Positions 18,426 through 26,833 of a DNA stretch of 46,697 nt are shown here, one piece after another. This DNA comes from Rivularia sp. T60_A2020_040. GTDB taxonomy: Bacteria; Cyanobacteriota; Cyanobacteriia; Cyanobacteriales; Nostocaceae. The notes below the pieces were generated by a model that did no database searches, was not told the DNA's origin, and worked only from the letters and a program-made list of their open reading frames with translations. Each line of letters starts with the position of its first letter. Within the stretch, counting starts at the first letter, position 1. Made by a program: the position numbers and the translations under genes. The stretch lies in contig JACYMD010000061.1 in NCBI GenBank assembly GCA_015272215.1, positions 1 through 46,697 on the forward strand, in the 5' to 3' direction.

Positions 18426-19003
18426 TCAATCCCTTTTTAGCTTATTAACAAGTTGGTTGTGTTATGGCTTTAGCCGCATTTCTCACAAACAAGAAGGAGT
18501 AGTAGTGAGCAGTGGGAAAATCAATCTGTGACTCAACGTTTACCATTTACTTGTGAGAAATCCTGGTTTAGCCTAACGCACCAATTATTTTGCAGATAAC
18601 CAAATAAAATCTAAATTTAATCTCAATTAAATAGGACTTAGTAAAAAGGTATATTTTTAATTGTAGGGGAGTCCAAATTAATTTCCAATAATCGCGATCG
18701 GCACACGCTCCGGAAGGGCGATCGCAATGGTTTCTAAAAGAAGATAATGCCGAATTGTGAAGAGTATTAATTCTGTCTACATATATTTCTGAAACTTGAA
18801 AAAATAAAATTGTAAATAACGGCAATAGGTCGAGCAACGATTGTTACTCTCAGAATGAATAACCCTGTAATTATTGTTGCTAGAAGAAGATGAAAGCTAA
18901 GCGGTTGGCACCCTCCTATTGACTAAATAATTTCATCCCGAATACAGATGACAAACCGTATACAAAACGGATGTAATAGATATAGCGTAGCCAATGCACC
19001 AAT
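18426..19003. other. Intergenic spacer, no supported gene
   Basis: About 580 AT-rich bases. The only structured element is at 18691-18727, where two GCGATCG sequences flank a short GC-rich stretch (CACGCTCCGGAAGG), one of them a full HIP1 site. An 89-codon minus-strand frame here has no family resemblance and poor composition and is not called. Confidence 0.55.
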
Positions 19004-20095
19004 ATGACACAACGAGTTTTAATTTTAGGAGGAAGAGGACGTATAGGTAGTAGTGTTGCTCAAGATATCGCCAAACATACACAAGCGAATATTACCGTTA
19101 CCGGACGCACAGCTATACAATTGCGACACGACTACTCTGTAGAACACCTCGTCTTAGATTTAGCAGAAACTGAAAAACTATATGAAGTTATTTCTAATGC
19201 CGATATTGTAGTTCATTGTGCAGGCCCTTTTCATTATCGAGATACTGAGGTTTTGCAAATTTGTATTGAACAAGGTGTTAATTATGTAGATGTTAGTGAC
19301 CATCGTTCTTATACTAGTAAAGTATTAACGCTTCACGAACAAGCTGCTAAAAAAGGTATAACGGCGGTAATTAATACAGGTATTTTTCCTGGTATTTCTA
19401 ACAGTATGGTGCGCGAGTGCGTTGAACAATTCGACCAAGCAGAAAAAATACATTTGAGTTATGTTGTCGCTGGTTCAGGTGGTGCTGGTGTGACGATGAT
19501 GCGAACTACATTTTTAGGGTTGAGAAATCCCTTTGAAGCATGGATAAATGGCAAATGGGAAATAGTTAAACCCTACACTCAAAGAGAACCTATTACTTTT
19601 CCCCAACCCTACGGAAAAACCGGGGTTTATTGGTTTGATATGCCCGAAACATTCACTTTACCTAAAGCTTTTCCCACAGTTAAAAGTGTAATTACTAAAT
19701 TTGGTTCGATTCCCGATTTTTATAATCATTTAACTTGGATAACAGCAAATATATTTCCTAAATCATGGATTCAAAATCGCACTGGAATCGAATTTTTGGC
19801 TCATGTGAGTCATTCTATGACCGATGTGACTAATAATATTAGTGGAATTGGTGTGGCAATTCGCTCGGAAGTTACGGGAATCAAAGATGGTAAAACAGCA
19901 ATTTATTGTTCGACTTTAGCTCATGAAAATACCGCAATTGCAGCCGGTTATGGTACTGGTAGTATTGTTCAATTATTACTCGAAGGTAAATTGAAAAAGT
20001 CGGGAGTCTATCCGGTTGAAGAAGCATTATCAACTGATTTATTTGAAGAAATGATGCAAAATAGAGGACTCAATATTAATCAACAATGGTTATAG
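19004..20095 (+). CDS. Saccharopine dehydrogenase-like NADP-binding protein
   Basis: A 363-residue protein with an N-terminal Rossmann fold (LILGGRGRIGSSVA; GGRGRIG at 9-15) and the saccharopine dehydrogenase-like block HCAGPFHYRDTEVLQICIEQGVNYVD split here as AGPFHYRD and GVNYVDVSDH. Family members reduce or oxidise varied substrates; true lysine metabolism is unlikely because the rest of that pathway is not nearby. Similar plant and cyanobacterial proteins lie close to carotenoid or lipid genes. It follows crtO after a 578-base gap, so the two are probably separate transcripts. Confidence 0.82.
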   Translation: MTQRVLILGGRGRIGSSVAQDIAKHTQANITVTGRTAIQLRHDYSVEHLVLDLAETEKLYEVISNADIVVHCAGPFHYRDTEVLQICIEQGVNYVDVSDHRSYTSKVLTLHEQAAKKGITAVINTGIFPGISNSMVRECVEQFDQAEKIHLSYVVAGSGGAGVTMMRTTFLGLRNPFEAWINGKWEIVKPYTQREPITFPQPYGKTGVYWFDMPETFTLPKAFPTVKSVITKFGSIPDFYNHLTWITANIFPKSWIQNRTGIEFLAHVSHSMTDVTNNISGIGVAIRSEVTGIKDGKTAIYCSTLAHENTAIAAGYGTGSIVQLLLEGKLKKSGVYPVEEALSTDLFEEMMQNRGLNINQQWL

Positions 20096-20501
20096 AATTC
20101 ATTCTGATGTTTATTTGTTTGTTTGTTTATTAATGCATCTTTTGATAGAAGGAACTCTTCGATTAATAAAAGTAGGATACTTTGTGAGTTGGAAGTTTAG
20201 TTAGATTAGATTTTGTCAAAAATTATTTCTAACTAACTAGGATAAAAACAAACATTCAAAATCCGAGGGACTTATATGCAAAGAGTTTTATCAGCTGCAC
20301 TATCATCTATTTTCCCTCAAATAGTAGTGTCTCTTCTTTTACTTGATATTGAGCGTTTAATTCCCCTCTTACATAGTTGGGGTTGTGACATCTATTTTTT
20401 CAGGTGCAAGATATGAGTTAAGAAATAGGAAACAAGCAAAAATCAAAACACTTTTGAGTTTGCGTTTTTAAATTTTACTTTATTCCCTTTCCCTTTCTTG
20501 C
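20096..20501. other. Intergenic spacer with one doubtful small ORF
   Basis: About 400 bases between convergent genes. One frame (20276-20416, plus) of 46 codons begins MQRVLSAALSS, is preceded by a GAGGGA sequence and contains a hydrophobic stretch. Otherwise nothing recognisable. Confidence 0.5.
20276..20416 (+). CDS. Possible 46-residue membrane microprotein
   Basis: ATG at 20276 with GAGGGA seven bases before it. The peptide has a hydrophobic core (IVVSLLLLDIE) and two C-terminal cysteines. No homology recognised. It may be the remains of a signal peptide from a lost gene. Weak call. Confidence 0.2.
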   Translation: MQRVLSAALSSIFPQIVVSLLLLDIERLIPLLHSWGCDIYFFRCKI

Positions 20502-20825
20502 TTACAGATACTGTGCTAAAGTTTTAATCAGGGTTGTTTTTGGTACTGCACCAACAACCGTATCAACCTGCCTACCGCCTTTAAATACTATTAATGTCGG
20601 AATACTGCGAATACCGTAATGACTGGCAACAGTGGGATTTTGGTCTGTGTTTAGTTTCACCACTTTTACTTGTCCTTCATATTCCCCAGCTACTTCATCT
20701 ACCACCGGAGCAACCATCCGACAAGGGCCACACCAAGGTGCCCAAAAGTCTACTAGTACCGGAATCTGGCTCTCGAGGACTTCTTGCTTGAACGTGGCTT
20801 CTGTCACATTCGTAATCGCGTCCAT
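20502..20825 (-). CDS. trxA: Thioredoxin (TrxA2 type, RexT-controlled)
   Basis: A standard 107-residue thioredoxin with active site WCGPC (Cys32, Cys35), the preceding DFWAP and the cis-proline SIPTLIVF. It reduces disulfides in the cytosol. A strong ribosome site (GGGAGGA) lies six bases before the ATG. It is divergent from the rexT gene with an 85-base gap containing a palindrome; in Anabaena sp. PCC 7120 the orthologous arrangement is trxA2 repressed by RexT. It should therefore be induced by peroxide. Confidence 0.95.
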   Translation of the reverse strand: MDAITNVTEATFKQEVLESQIPVLVDFWAPWCGPCRMVAPVVDEVAGEYEGQVKVVKLNTDQNPTVASHYGIRSIPTLIVFKGGRQVDTVVGAVPKTTLIKTLAQYL

Positions 20826-20856
20826 TACTGTCCTCCCTATTAATCATATTTCTATA

Positions 20857-20873
20857 ATTCGATAAAATCGAAT
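20857..20873. promoter_or_regulatory. Palindromic operator for RexT between trxA and rexT
   Basis: ATTCGATAAAATCGAAT: two perfect seven-base arms (ATTCGAT / ATCGAAT) with a three-base spacer. It sits 32 bases upstream of the trxA start and 38 bases upstream of the rexT start, the position expected for an ArsR-family repressor controlling both genes. Operator role is inferred. Confidence 0.7.
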
Positions 20874-20910
20874 AATTAAACTATAGGCCTTTTTAAGATA
20901 AGCTGCAACA

Positions 20911-21255
20911 ATGAGATTTCTTTATCATCCAGAGCAAAAGAACATATATTTAGCGGGGGTGCTTTATGCATTAGGAGACCCAGTAAGGTTAGAGATTGTC
21001 AGACAGTTAGCGGTGAAAAAAGAGCAATGCTGTAGTGACTTTAATTTTGCGATCGCCAAGTCAACGATGTCGAATCATTTTAAGATTTTGCGCTCTTCGG
21101 GGGTAGTGTTGACAAGGAAAGAAGGAACTCAGCATATAAATACATTGCGAAAGGAAGATTTAGAAGAATTATTTCCAGGATTACTAGCAGCGGTGTTGAA
21201 TTCGGCGCAACCATTTATAATTCCGCAAAAAGAAGTAGTTGAGCAAACTGTTTGA
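20911..21255 (+). CDS. rexT: Redox-sensing ArsR-family repressor RexT
   Basis: A 114-residue winged-helix protein: ALGDPVRLEIVRQL is the ArsR dimer and first helix segment, and AKSTMSNHFKILRSSGVV is the recognition helix region. Residues 40-41 are adjacent cysteines (KEQCCSDF). Anabaena RexT was reported to sense hydrogen peroxide through a vicinal Cys40-Cys41 disulfide; the position and neighbours match exactly. It lacks the ELCV metal motif of classic ArsR. Divergent neighbour is thioredoxin, its known target. Confidence 0.9.
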   Translation: MRFLYHPEQKNIYLAGVLYALGDPVRLEIVRQLAVKKEQCCSDFNFAIAKSTMSNHFKILRSSGVVLTRKEGTQHINTLRKEDLEELFPGLLAAVLNSAQPFIIPQKEVVEQTV

Positions 21256-21365
21256 ATGGGGAGTAGGGAGTAGGGGGGATAGAAAGAGATTTATTTGATT
21301 AATTCCTCAGTGCTGTTCCGATTGCATTGGTAAATTTCCAACTAGATGAAGATAAACCATGACCA

Positions 21366-21500
21366 CGAGTTGCCGTTGCGATCGACAAACCAGGAAACAC
21401 GCTGTGGGTGATTGTGGTAGATGGGAAACAGCCACTTTATAGTGAAGGGGTAACTGTTGCCAGCAAATTAGGAGCCTATGCGAGAGCGTCCAGTTGCTAA
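21366..21500 (+). pseudogene. Fragment of a phosphodiester glycosidase (NAGPA/DUF2233-like) gene
   Basis: The plus frame from 21366 reads RVAVAIDKPGNTLWVIVVDG and then KQPLYSEGVTVASKL, which matches the conserved core of phosphodiester glycosidase proteins common in cyanobacteria. An in-frame TGA lies just upstream, no start is available, and the frame stops at 21500 before the expected LNLDGGGS motif. About 45 codons of a gene near 300 codons remain, so this is a relic. Confidence 0.6.
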
Positions 21501-21682
21501 TCATTTCGGTTTTTACGGAGATAAATTGTAATTTAAGAAACTTATTAATAGCAAAATACTATGCTTGGGATTTTGAATTAATTAAATGATTATTACAAAG
21601 CGGTGGTAAGTGCTGCGATGACTTATAACTAATAGTTACACTAGTTGATATTAAAACTAATTACATATTAAGGAGTAGTTAA

Positions 21683-22288
21683 ATGGTTAATGAGCGGGAC
21701 TATACATTAATAATTGATAAAAGTGGTAGTATGTCCACTCCTGACCAAGCTGGTGGTAGAAGTCGATGGGAGATAATGCAGGAATCTACCCTTGCTTTAG
21801 CGAGAAAGTGCGAACAGTTTGATCCCGATGGAATGACAGTTTATCTATTTTCTGGTAAATTCAAACGTTACGATGATGTGACATCAGATAAAATCGCGCA
21901 GATATTCATGGAAAATGATCCTGCGGGGACTACAAATTTAGCAGCAGTACTCAAAGACGCAACTGATAATTATTTTAAGCGTAAAGCCGCAGGTCAAACT
22001 AAACCCAACGGAGAAACCATTTTAGTTGTAACTGATGGTGAGCCTGATGATAGAAAAGCGGTTTTTGAAGTAATTATCAATGCTTCTCGTCAGATGGAAA
22101 AAGATGAGGAATTAGCAATATCTATTGTTCAAGTTGGTTCAGATGCTCAAGCAAGCAAATTTCTCAAAGCCTTAGATGACCAAATGGAATCAATTGGTGC
22201 AAAATTTGATATTTGCGATACCGTAACTTTGGATGATATGGAAGATATGACTCTTGCGGAAATATTAACGAATGCAATTACTGATTAA
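21683..22288 (+). CDS. VWA domain protein, first of a tandem pair
   Basis: A 201-residue single-domain von Willebrand factor A protein. The metal-ion-dependent adhesion site is complete: DKSGS (Asp12, Ser14, Ser16), the threonine in DPAGTTNL and the aspartate in VTDGEPDD. There is no signal peptide or membrane helix, so it is cytosolic. An AAGGAG ribosome site precedes the ATG. It is 72% identical by my ungapped hand count to the next gene. Comparable cytosolic VWA proteins resemble TerY of tellurite/stress clusters, but no Ter partner is in the window. Confidence 0.85.
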   Translation: MVNERDYTLIIDKSGSMSTPDQAGGRSRWEIMQESTLALARKCEQFDPDGMTVYLFSGKFKRYDDVTSDKIAQIFMENDPAGTTNLAAVLKDATDNYFKRKAAGQTKPNGETILVVTDGEPDDRKAVFEVIINASRQMEKDEELAISIVQVGSDAQASKFLKALDDQMESIGAKFDICDTVTLDDMEDMTLAEILTNAITD

Positions 22289-22339
22289 GTTAGTTAATAG
22301 ATTAATAAACTAATCAACTAATCATAGGAGAATTAATCG

Positions 22340-22945
22340 ATGTTAGAAAATCGTGATTATACTTTAATTATTGATAAAAGCGGTAGTATGGCAACTCCCG
22401 ATCAAAAAGGTGGTAGAACAAGATGGGTAGCAGCAGAAGAGTCAACTTTTGCTTTAGCAACTAAATGCGAAGAGTTCGATCCGGATGGCATTACTGTATA
22501 TACATTTTCCGGTAGATTCAAAAGATATGAGAATGTGACATCTGCGAAAGTGATGCAAATTTTTAAAGAAAACGATCCTTCCGGAACAACAGATTTAGCT
22601 TCAGTATTAAAACACTCTACCGATAATTATTTTCAGCGCAAGGCTGCGGGTGAAACCAAGCCAAATGGTGAGACAATTTTAGTAATTACCGATGGTGAAC
22701 CTGATGACCGTAAAGCGGTAATGAAGACGATTATTGAAGCTTCTCGTCGAATGGATAGAGATGAAGAATTAGCAATTTCCTTTATTCAAGTTGGTACGGA
22801 TGCCCAAGCTACTCGTTTTCTCAAAGTATTGGATGATGAATTGCAAGGCGCTGGAGCCAAGTTTGATATTTGTGACACAATTACAATGGATGATATGGAA
22901 GATTATAGTCTTTCAGAAGTGTTGCTCAATGCAATTGTTGATTAG
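22340..22945 (+). CDS. VWA domain protein, second of a tandem pair
   Basis: Same length as its upstream neighbour (201 residues, no gaps; 145 identical positions by hand count). Its metal site is also intact: DKSGS, DPSGTTDL and ITDGEPDD. A TAGGAGAA ribosome site is present. The 51-base gap between the two suggests one operon. Differences cluster in the helix after the metal site (RWVAAEESTF versus RWEIMQESTL) and near the C terminus, suggesting different partners. Confidence 0.85.
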   Translation: MLENRDYTLIIDKSGSMATPDQKGGRTRWVAAEESTFALATKCEEFDPDGITVYTFSGRFKRYENVTSAKVMQIFKENDPSGTTDLASVLKHSTDNYFQRKAAGETKPNGETILVITDGEPDDRKAVMKTIIEASRRMDRDEELAISFIQVGTDAQATRFLKVLDDELQGAGAKFDICDTITMDDMEDYSLSEVLLNAIVD

Positions 22946-22977
22946 TTGTTCCTATTAATTTAATCGCAATTAAACAA

Positions 22978-23400
22978 ATGGATTCCATTGATAAATTATT
23001 ATCCGAACTCAAAGCTGAATATGAGAAACCAGCTAATTCTCCCACAAAAAGAACTGAGGAATTTGAGAAAGTAAAATTAGACTCATCTCCTCTAGATTCC
23101 TCTTTGTTCACATCTTCATCAGCAAAAAAAGATGTCATAGATAATGTTTTATCTCAAGTAAAGCAAGATTTTGAGCAGAAACAATTATTAGAAGAACAAC
23201 AAAAACAGCAACAACTTGAAGAGGAACGAATTAAACAGGAAAAACTAAAAGTAAAAGAGTTAGAAGGGTTAAAAAAACAAGCTCAAGAATGGTTAAATAA
23301 ATTAGAACCATTATCCCCCGAAGGACTTTGGTTTGAAGGTTTTGCTAAAAGTTATAATTCACAACTAGAAGCAGCGATTGAATATTTACAAGCTGAGTAA
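22978..23400 (+). CDS. Hypothetical coiled-coil protein of the VWA operon
   Basis: A 140-residue hydrophilic protein. An acidic N terminus (MDSIDKLLSELKAEYE) is repeated in part at about residues 51-64 (VIDNVLSQVKQDFE), a Ser-rich linker lies between, and a Gln/Glu/Lys coiled coil spans about 65-105. The C-terminal 40 residues contain LEPLSPEGLWFEGFAKSY, the most family-like part, similar to other cyanobacterial hypothetical proteins I cannot name. It begins 32 bases after the second VWA gene and has no clear ribosome site. Probably translated with the VWA pair and a candidate partner. Confidence 0.7.
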   Translation: MDSIDKLLSELKAEYEKPANSPTKRTEEFEKVKLDSSPLDSSLFTSSSAKKDVIDNVLSQVKQDFEQKQLLEEQQKQQQLEEERIKQEKLKVKELEGLKKQAQEWLNKLEPLSPEGLWFEGFAKSYNSQLEAAIEYLQAE

Positions 23401-23446
23401 TAGATTTATTCATATTTATCAAATATCAAATATCAAATATCATCAA

Positions 23447-23794
23447 CTATTGATTTTGATTTATTTGATGTAAATGCTTTACTCCCCATTCATGCATTGC
23501 CTGAAGAATTGGTTGTAAACTTTCTCCTAAAGGTGTAAGGGAATATTCGACTTTTGGGGGAATTTCTGCATAAACTTTGCGATGTACTATTCCATGTTCT
23601 TCCATTTCTCTTAATTGCTGAGTCAGCATTTTTTGAGTAATTCCGAGTAAAGCACGCTGTAATTCTCCAAAACGTTTGATTCCTGAAAGTAATTCTCTAA
23701 TAATCAATACTTTCCAACGTCCCCCAATTACTTCAATCGTGGTTTCTACTTCACAACTAACCATCTTTTTGTGGTTTTCTGTTTTAGTTTTCAT
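23447..23794 (-). CDS. HxlR-family transcriptional regulator
   Basis: A 115-residue winged-helix protein with the HxlR pattern: GGRWKVLIIRELLSG, RFGELQRALLGITQKMLTQQL (split as RFGELQR and ITQKMLTQQLREME), and PPKVEYSLTPLGESL in the wing. One cysteine precedes the domain (CEVETTIEVIGG), the place where redox- or aldehyde-sensing members carry their reactive cysteine. The target is unknown; it is on the same strand as the 2TM and ABA4-like genes upstream but separated by 170 bases. Confidence 0.88.
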   Translation of the reverse strand: MKTKTENHKKMVSCEVETTIEVIGGRWKVLIIRELLSGIKRFGELQRALLGITQKMLTQQLREMEEHGIVHRKVYAEIPPKVEYSLTPLGESLQPILQAMHEWGVKHLHQINQNQ

Positions 23795-23964
23795 CGTTAA
23801 TTTTTAGTTTGTGTTTTATTGAATAAACAATTAAAAAATGCTATATAATCAAGATAAAATAGGCGGATTCTAAATAAAATAATTAATATTATAATTAATA
23901 AAATCAGAAAATTTTATGCACGTAATCAATAAATAAATTGCTTATAATATGAAATTAAATTAAA

Positions 23965-24471
23965 TTAATTTAATCCAGAAGTAGCTTTTAAAAACTTATT
24001 AAGAAGATTATTGAAAGAACTTTTTAATTGATGCTTGCGGTACCATCTTTGAAAAGCAGCTTCATAATCTTCACCTTTAGTTTGAAAAGTATTCCAACCA
24101 TCCAGACCTACAAGCATACCCCAAAATAATACAATATAAAGTGACCAGTTAATGCCACCACCCGTGAGCAAATCCATCGATAGTAAAAAGGTATTGACAA
24201 TCGCATAATTACCGACACGCTTTTTAAATCTTCTTTGACGGTGAGCGTTAAATGCTAGTCGATGCTGTATTTCACCTTGTTTACTTACCCAATCGTTTTC
24301 TGCTAATTGTAGATTTTCCGGGGAGATATCCAACTCAGCAGCGATTTCCATAAGTACTTCGTAAGAAAACTCCTTTTCATCCCCCGTTTGACGTGCGATT
24401 GCTAACTGCAAAATCTGCTGTACGTCTTCTTGGCTATAACAACGATTAATTTTATCTCCCGAATTCGCCAT
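23965..24471 (-). CDS. 2TM domain protein
   Basis: From the ATG at 24471 (MANSGDKINRC) the protein has 168 residues; the longer in-frame version from 24534 adds a non-family leader. The N-terminal half is a soluble helical region with YSQEDVQQILQLAIAR and AELDISPENLQLAENDW, a pattern common in cyanobacterial stress and membrane proteins. The C-terminal half is a 2TM domain: two helices around NYAIVNTFLLSMDLL and WSLYIVLFWGMLVGL. Such proteins are of unknown function. Confidence 0.8.
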   Translation of the reverse strand: MANSGDKINRCYSQEDVQQILQLAIARQTGDEKEFSYEVLMEIAAELDISPENLQLAENDWVSKQGEIQHRLAFNAHRQRRFKKRVGNYAIVNTFLLSMDLLTGGGINWSLYIVLFWGMLVGLDGWNTFQTKGEDYEAAFQRWYRKHQLKSSFNNLLNKFLKATSGLN

Positions 24472-24628
24472 AATACTAGTCTCTTCTATTACTTTTAATA
24501 GAGAATTTCTTTCTCCAGCACCAAGTACTGGCATTATCTCTAGGGTAACAAATCCATCAGGTTAAAGGTTAAAGGTCAAAGTTTAGAGTTTTTAATTTAT
24601 AATTTATCATTGCCTGAACTTTCCATCT

Positions 24629-25090
24629 CTAAGTATTGGGAACTGAAATTGTAGTATCTACGGATTGTTTGGGGAAAAATCGCTGAAAAATCCAGTGGGT
24701 AAAAATGTGAGATAATAAACCTAAAGGACCAGCAAATAAACAAAGAGCAAGAGAGTGGAAAGTCCAAATACCTGTTTTGACTCCTGCTAAATAAATATAA
24801 CGTCCGACGAATAAATCCATCACTAAAAAATGAATCCAACCAGTTGCGGCAGCGGTTTCGGAAGCAAAAAAGCGAGCAATATCAGCTAGTTGAGGATTAG
24901 ATAAAGCTTGAGCATTTTCGGGTGTAATGCTGCTGATAAACAAGTATAAATATAATCCAGCTAATGGTACAAATGCAATATAGGACTGCATAATGTTTTG
25001 AGTTACTTTCCACTTCGGTAGAAAAATCATCAATACCCAAAAAGGTAGAACATAAAGATTGGCAATATTAAATAATTCACTAATAGACAT
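24629..25090 (-). CDS. ABA4-like membrane protein (DUF4281)
   Basis: A polytopic protein of about 153 residues with four hydrophobic helices. Motifs NIANLYVLPFWVLMIFLPKW and WIHFLVMDLFVGRYIY are those of the ABA4 family. Plant ABA4 is needed for neoxanthin formation; cyanobacteria lack neoxanthin, so the role here is unknown but may concern carotenoids or membrane photoprotection. The start is the ATG at 25090, because GGAG lies six bases before it; the longer frame begins with a TTG that overlaps that ribosome site. Confidence 0.82.
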   Translation of the reverse strand: MSISELFNIANLYVLPFWVLMIFLPKWKVTQNIMQSYIAFVPLAGLYLYLFISSITPENAQALSNPQLADIARFFASETAAATGWIHFLVMDLFVGRYIYLAGVKTGIWTFHSLALCLFAGPLGLLSHIFTHWIFQRFFPKQSVDTTISVPNT

Positions 25091-25291
25091 CACAAACTCC
25101 AATATTAACTACTTAGTTTAATTTCAATGAAATCAGTATATCTCTATTGAGTATATTTTTATTTGATTTATATGTTGTTATATAGTTTATCTAGTTATAT
25201 TTATTAGTTCTGTTGATTTTTACCGATTTACTTCATAGACTTTTAACCTTAAACCTTTAATCTTTGACCTAAAAAAAAGGAGTAGCATATT

Positions 25292-26020
25292 TTGGCAACT
25301 ATTAGATGTAGAGATACAACTTTTTCTAATATACAAGCAATTGTATTTGATAAAAATGGTACTTTAGAAGATTCAGAAACAGATTTACGTAACCTTGCTC
25401 AAAAAGCAGCAAGAATTATAGATGCTCAAATACCTGGGATTGGAGAACCTTTATTAATGGCATTTGGGGTTAATGGTGATATTTTAGATGCTGCGGGTTT
25501 AATGGCTGTAGCAAGCCGTCAGGAAACCGAAATTGCGACAGCAGCTTACATTGCCGAAACCGGAAGAGGTTGGATTGAATCCTTAAAAATAGCTCGTAAA
25601 AGTTTAGATGAAGCAGATACATATCTGGGTAATTCTGCTGCTCCATTATTTCCAGGTAGTCTGGAAATTTTACAGAAACTTTCACAAGCGGGATTAAAAT
25701 TGGGTATTCTTTCAGCAGCAACAACCGCAGAAGTAAATAATTTTGTCGCAATTCATCAACTTGGTGAATATATAAACTTAGAAATGGGAGTAGATGGTAA
25801 TATTTTTAAACCAGAACCAGCTTTATTTTTACAAGCTTGTGAAAAATTGGGAGTAGAAGCAAACGCAACATTAATGGTAGGAGATTCGGTTGGTGATATG
25901 CAAATGGCACGCAATGCTCAAGCGGCTGGTTGTATTGGTATTACTTGGATTGGGCGTTTAGATAATGTTCGAGGTGCGGATGTAGTAATTAATCAATTAG
26001 ATGAAATTCAAGTTGATTAA
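25292..26020 (+). CDS. HAD-superfamily hydrolase
   Basis: A 242-residue HAD protein beginning with TTG at 25292, chosen because AAGGAG sits nine bases before it. Motif I is VFDKNGTLED (nucleophile Asp20), motif II lies in LGILSAATT, and motifs III/IV are in FKPEPALF and MVGDSVGDMQMA. The cap is a small helical (C1) type. The second aspartate of the usual DxD is Asn22, which normally weakens phosphatase acid-base catalysis. Relatives include phosphoglycolate phosphatase-like enzymes; the substrate is unknown. Confidence 0.85.
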   Translation: MATIRCRDTTFSNIQAIVFDKNGTLEDSETDLRNLAQKAARIIDAQIPGIGEPLLMAFGVNGDILDAAGLMAVASRQETEIATAAYIAETGRGWIESLKIARKSLDEADTYLGNSAAPLFPGSLEILQKLSQAGLKLGILSAATTAEVNNFVAIHQLGEYINLEMGVDGNIFKPEPALFLQACEKLGVEANATLMVGDSVGDMQMARNAQAAGCIGITWIGRLDNVRGADVVINQLDEIQVD

Positions 26021-26149
26021 TTACCTACTATAAACCTATTACAAATAAAACGTTATAACCTTGACCTTCAACTATACATTGTCCATTATTATCAACAGGA
26101 CAAGCAACTTTTGAAGCATCTATCTCAAAAAGTTTAACCGACAGTACAG

Positions 26150-26182
26150 AGAAGTAGGGTTTCTTTGAGAAATCCGACTTCT
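26150..26182. repeat. Single copy of the AGAAGTCGGG palindrome family
   Basis: AGAAGT-A-GGGTTTCT, a three-base loop and AGAAATCC-G-ACTTCT form a compact hairpin between convergent HAD and L,D-transpeptidase genes. Position would suit a bidirectional transcription barrier. Confidence 0.75.
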
Positions 26183-26222
26183 GAGTTTATAAATAAGCAG
26201 GAAAAACACAGAAAATAACTTC

Positions 26223-26732
26223 CTAACGTTGTACAACAACTGTAGTTCCAACTGATGCCCAATTGAATAATTTTTTAGCTTGATTAGGTGCTAAATTCAC
26301 ACAACCATGACTAACTGGTGTACCAAAATTATTATGCCAATATGCGCCATGAATTCCATAACCACCTTGATAATACATAGTGTGGGGAACATCAGGAATG
26401 TCGTAACCATCACCCTTCATGCGAGTTTTATTCAACTTTGTGTAGATATTAAATACACCAATGGGGGTAGAAGTTGTTCTTTTCCCTGTAGAAACAATAA
26501 CCCCAAAAACAGCTTTATTTCCTTGCCAAGCAATTAATCTTTGTTCTGACAAATCTACTTGAATCCAACGTTTATTAGATTTTTTCAACTGCCGAACTTT
26601 TTGACTAACCTGCTGCATATTATTTCCTAAAGCTTTATTTGTCGGAAAACTGACAACAGTAGCCGACAGTGCTATAACAGCAACAAAATTTTTTAAGCCG
26701 CGAATATACTGAGTTGAATTTAGTTTTTTCAT
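26223..26732 (-). CDS. L,D-transpeptidase (YkuD domain)
   Basis: About 169 residues from the ATG at 26732 ([10 protein letters not shown]). An N-terminal signal sequence (hydrophobic [13 protein letters not shown]) is followed by a YkuD domain with the catalytic motif [20 protein letters not shown], whose cysteine is the nucleophile. The domain starts with [16 protein letters not shown]. These enzymes make 3-3 crosslinks in peptidoglycan or attach proteins to it in the periplasm. An upstream TTG extension to 26747 is less likely. Confidence 0.92.
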   Translation of the reverse strand: MKKLNSTQYIRGLKNFVAVIALSATVVSFPTNKALGNNMQQVSQKVRQLKKSNKRWIQVDLSEQRLIAWQGNKAVFGVIVSTGKRTTSTPIGVFNIYTKLNKTRMKGDGYDIPDVPHTMYYQGGYGIHGAYWHNNFGTPVSHGCVNLAPNQAKKLFNWASVGTTVVVQR

Positions 26733-26833
26733 GGTAAATATTCTCAAATGTGAGTATTTTTTGTTTATTATCTTTTCTATTTGTATTTCATCGCTTATTG
26801 TTGTTATCAGCTATGAACGTCTCTATTTTTATC

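Noticed and set aside
18568-18837. 89-codon minus-strand frame between crtO and the reductase gene
   Set aside because: Crosses a HIP1-rich repeat element and has no recognisable domain.
21307-21504. 65-codon minus-strand frame
   Set aside because: Opposite strand of the glycosidase relic, which has recognisable homology in the plus frame.
24472-24534. Upstream extension of the 2TM protein
   Set aside because: The extra 21 residues do not look like family sequence, and the internal ATG at 24471 begins the conserved region.
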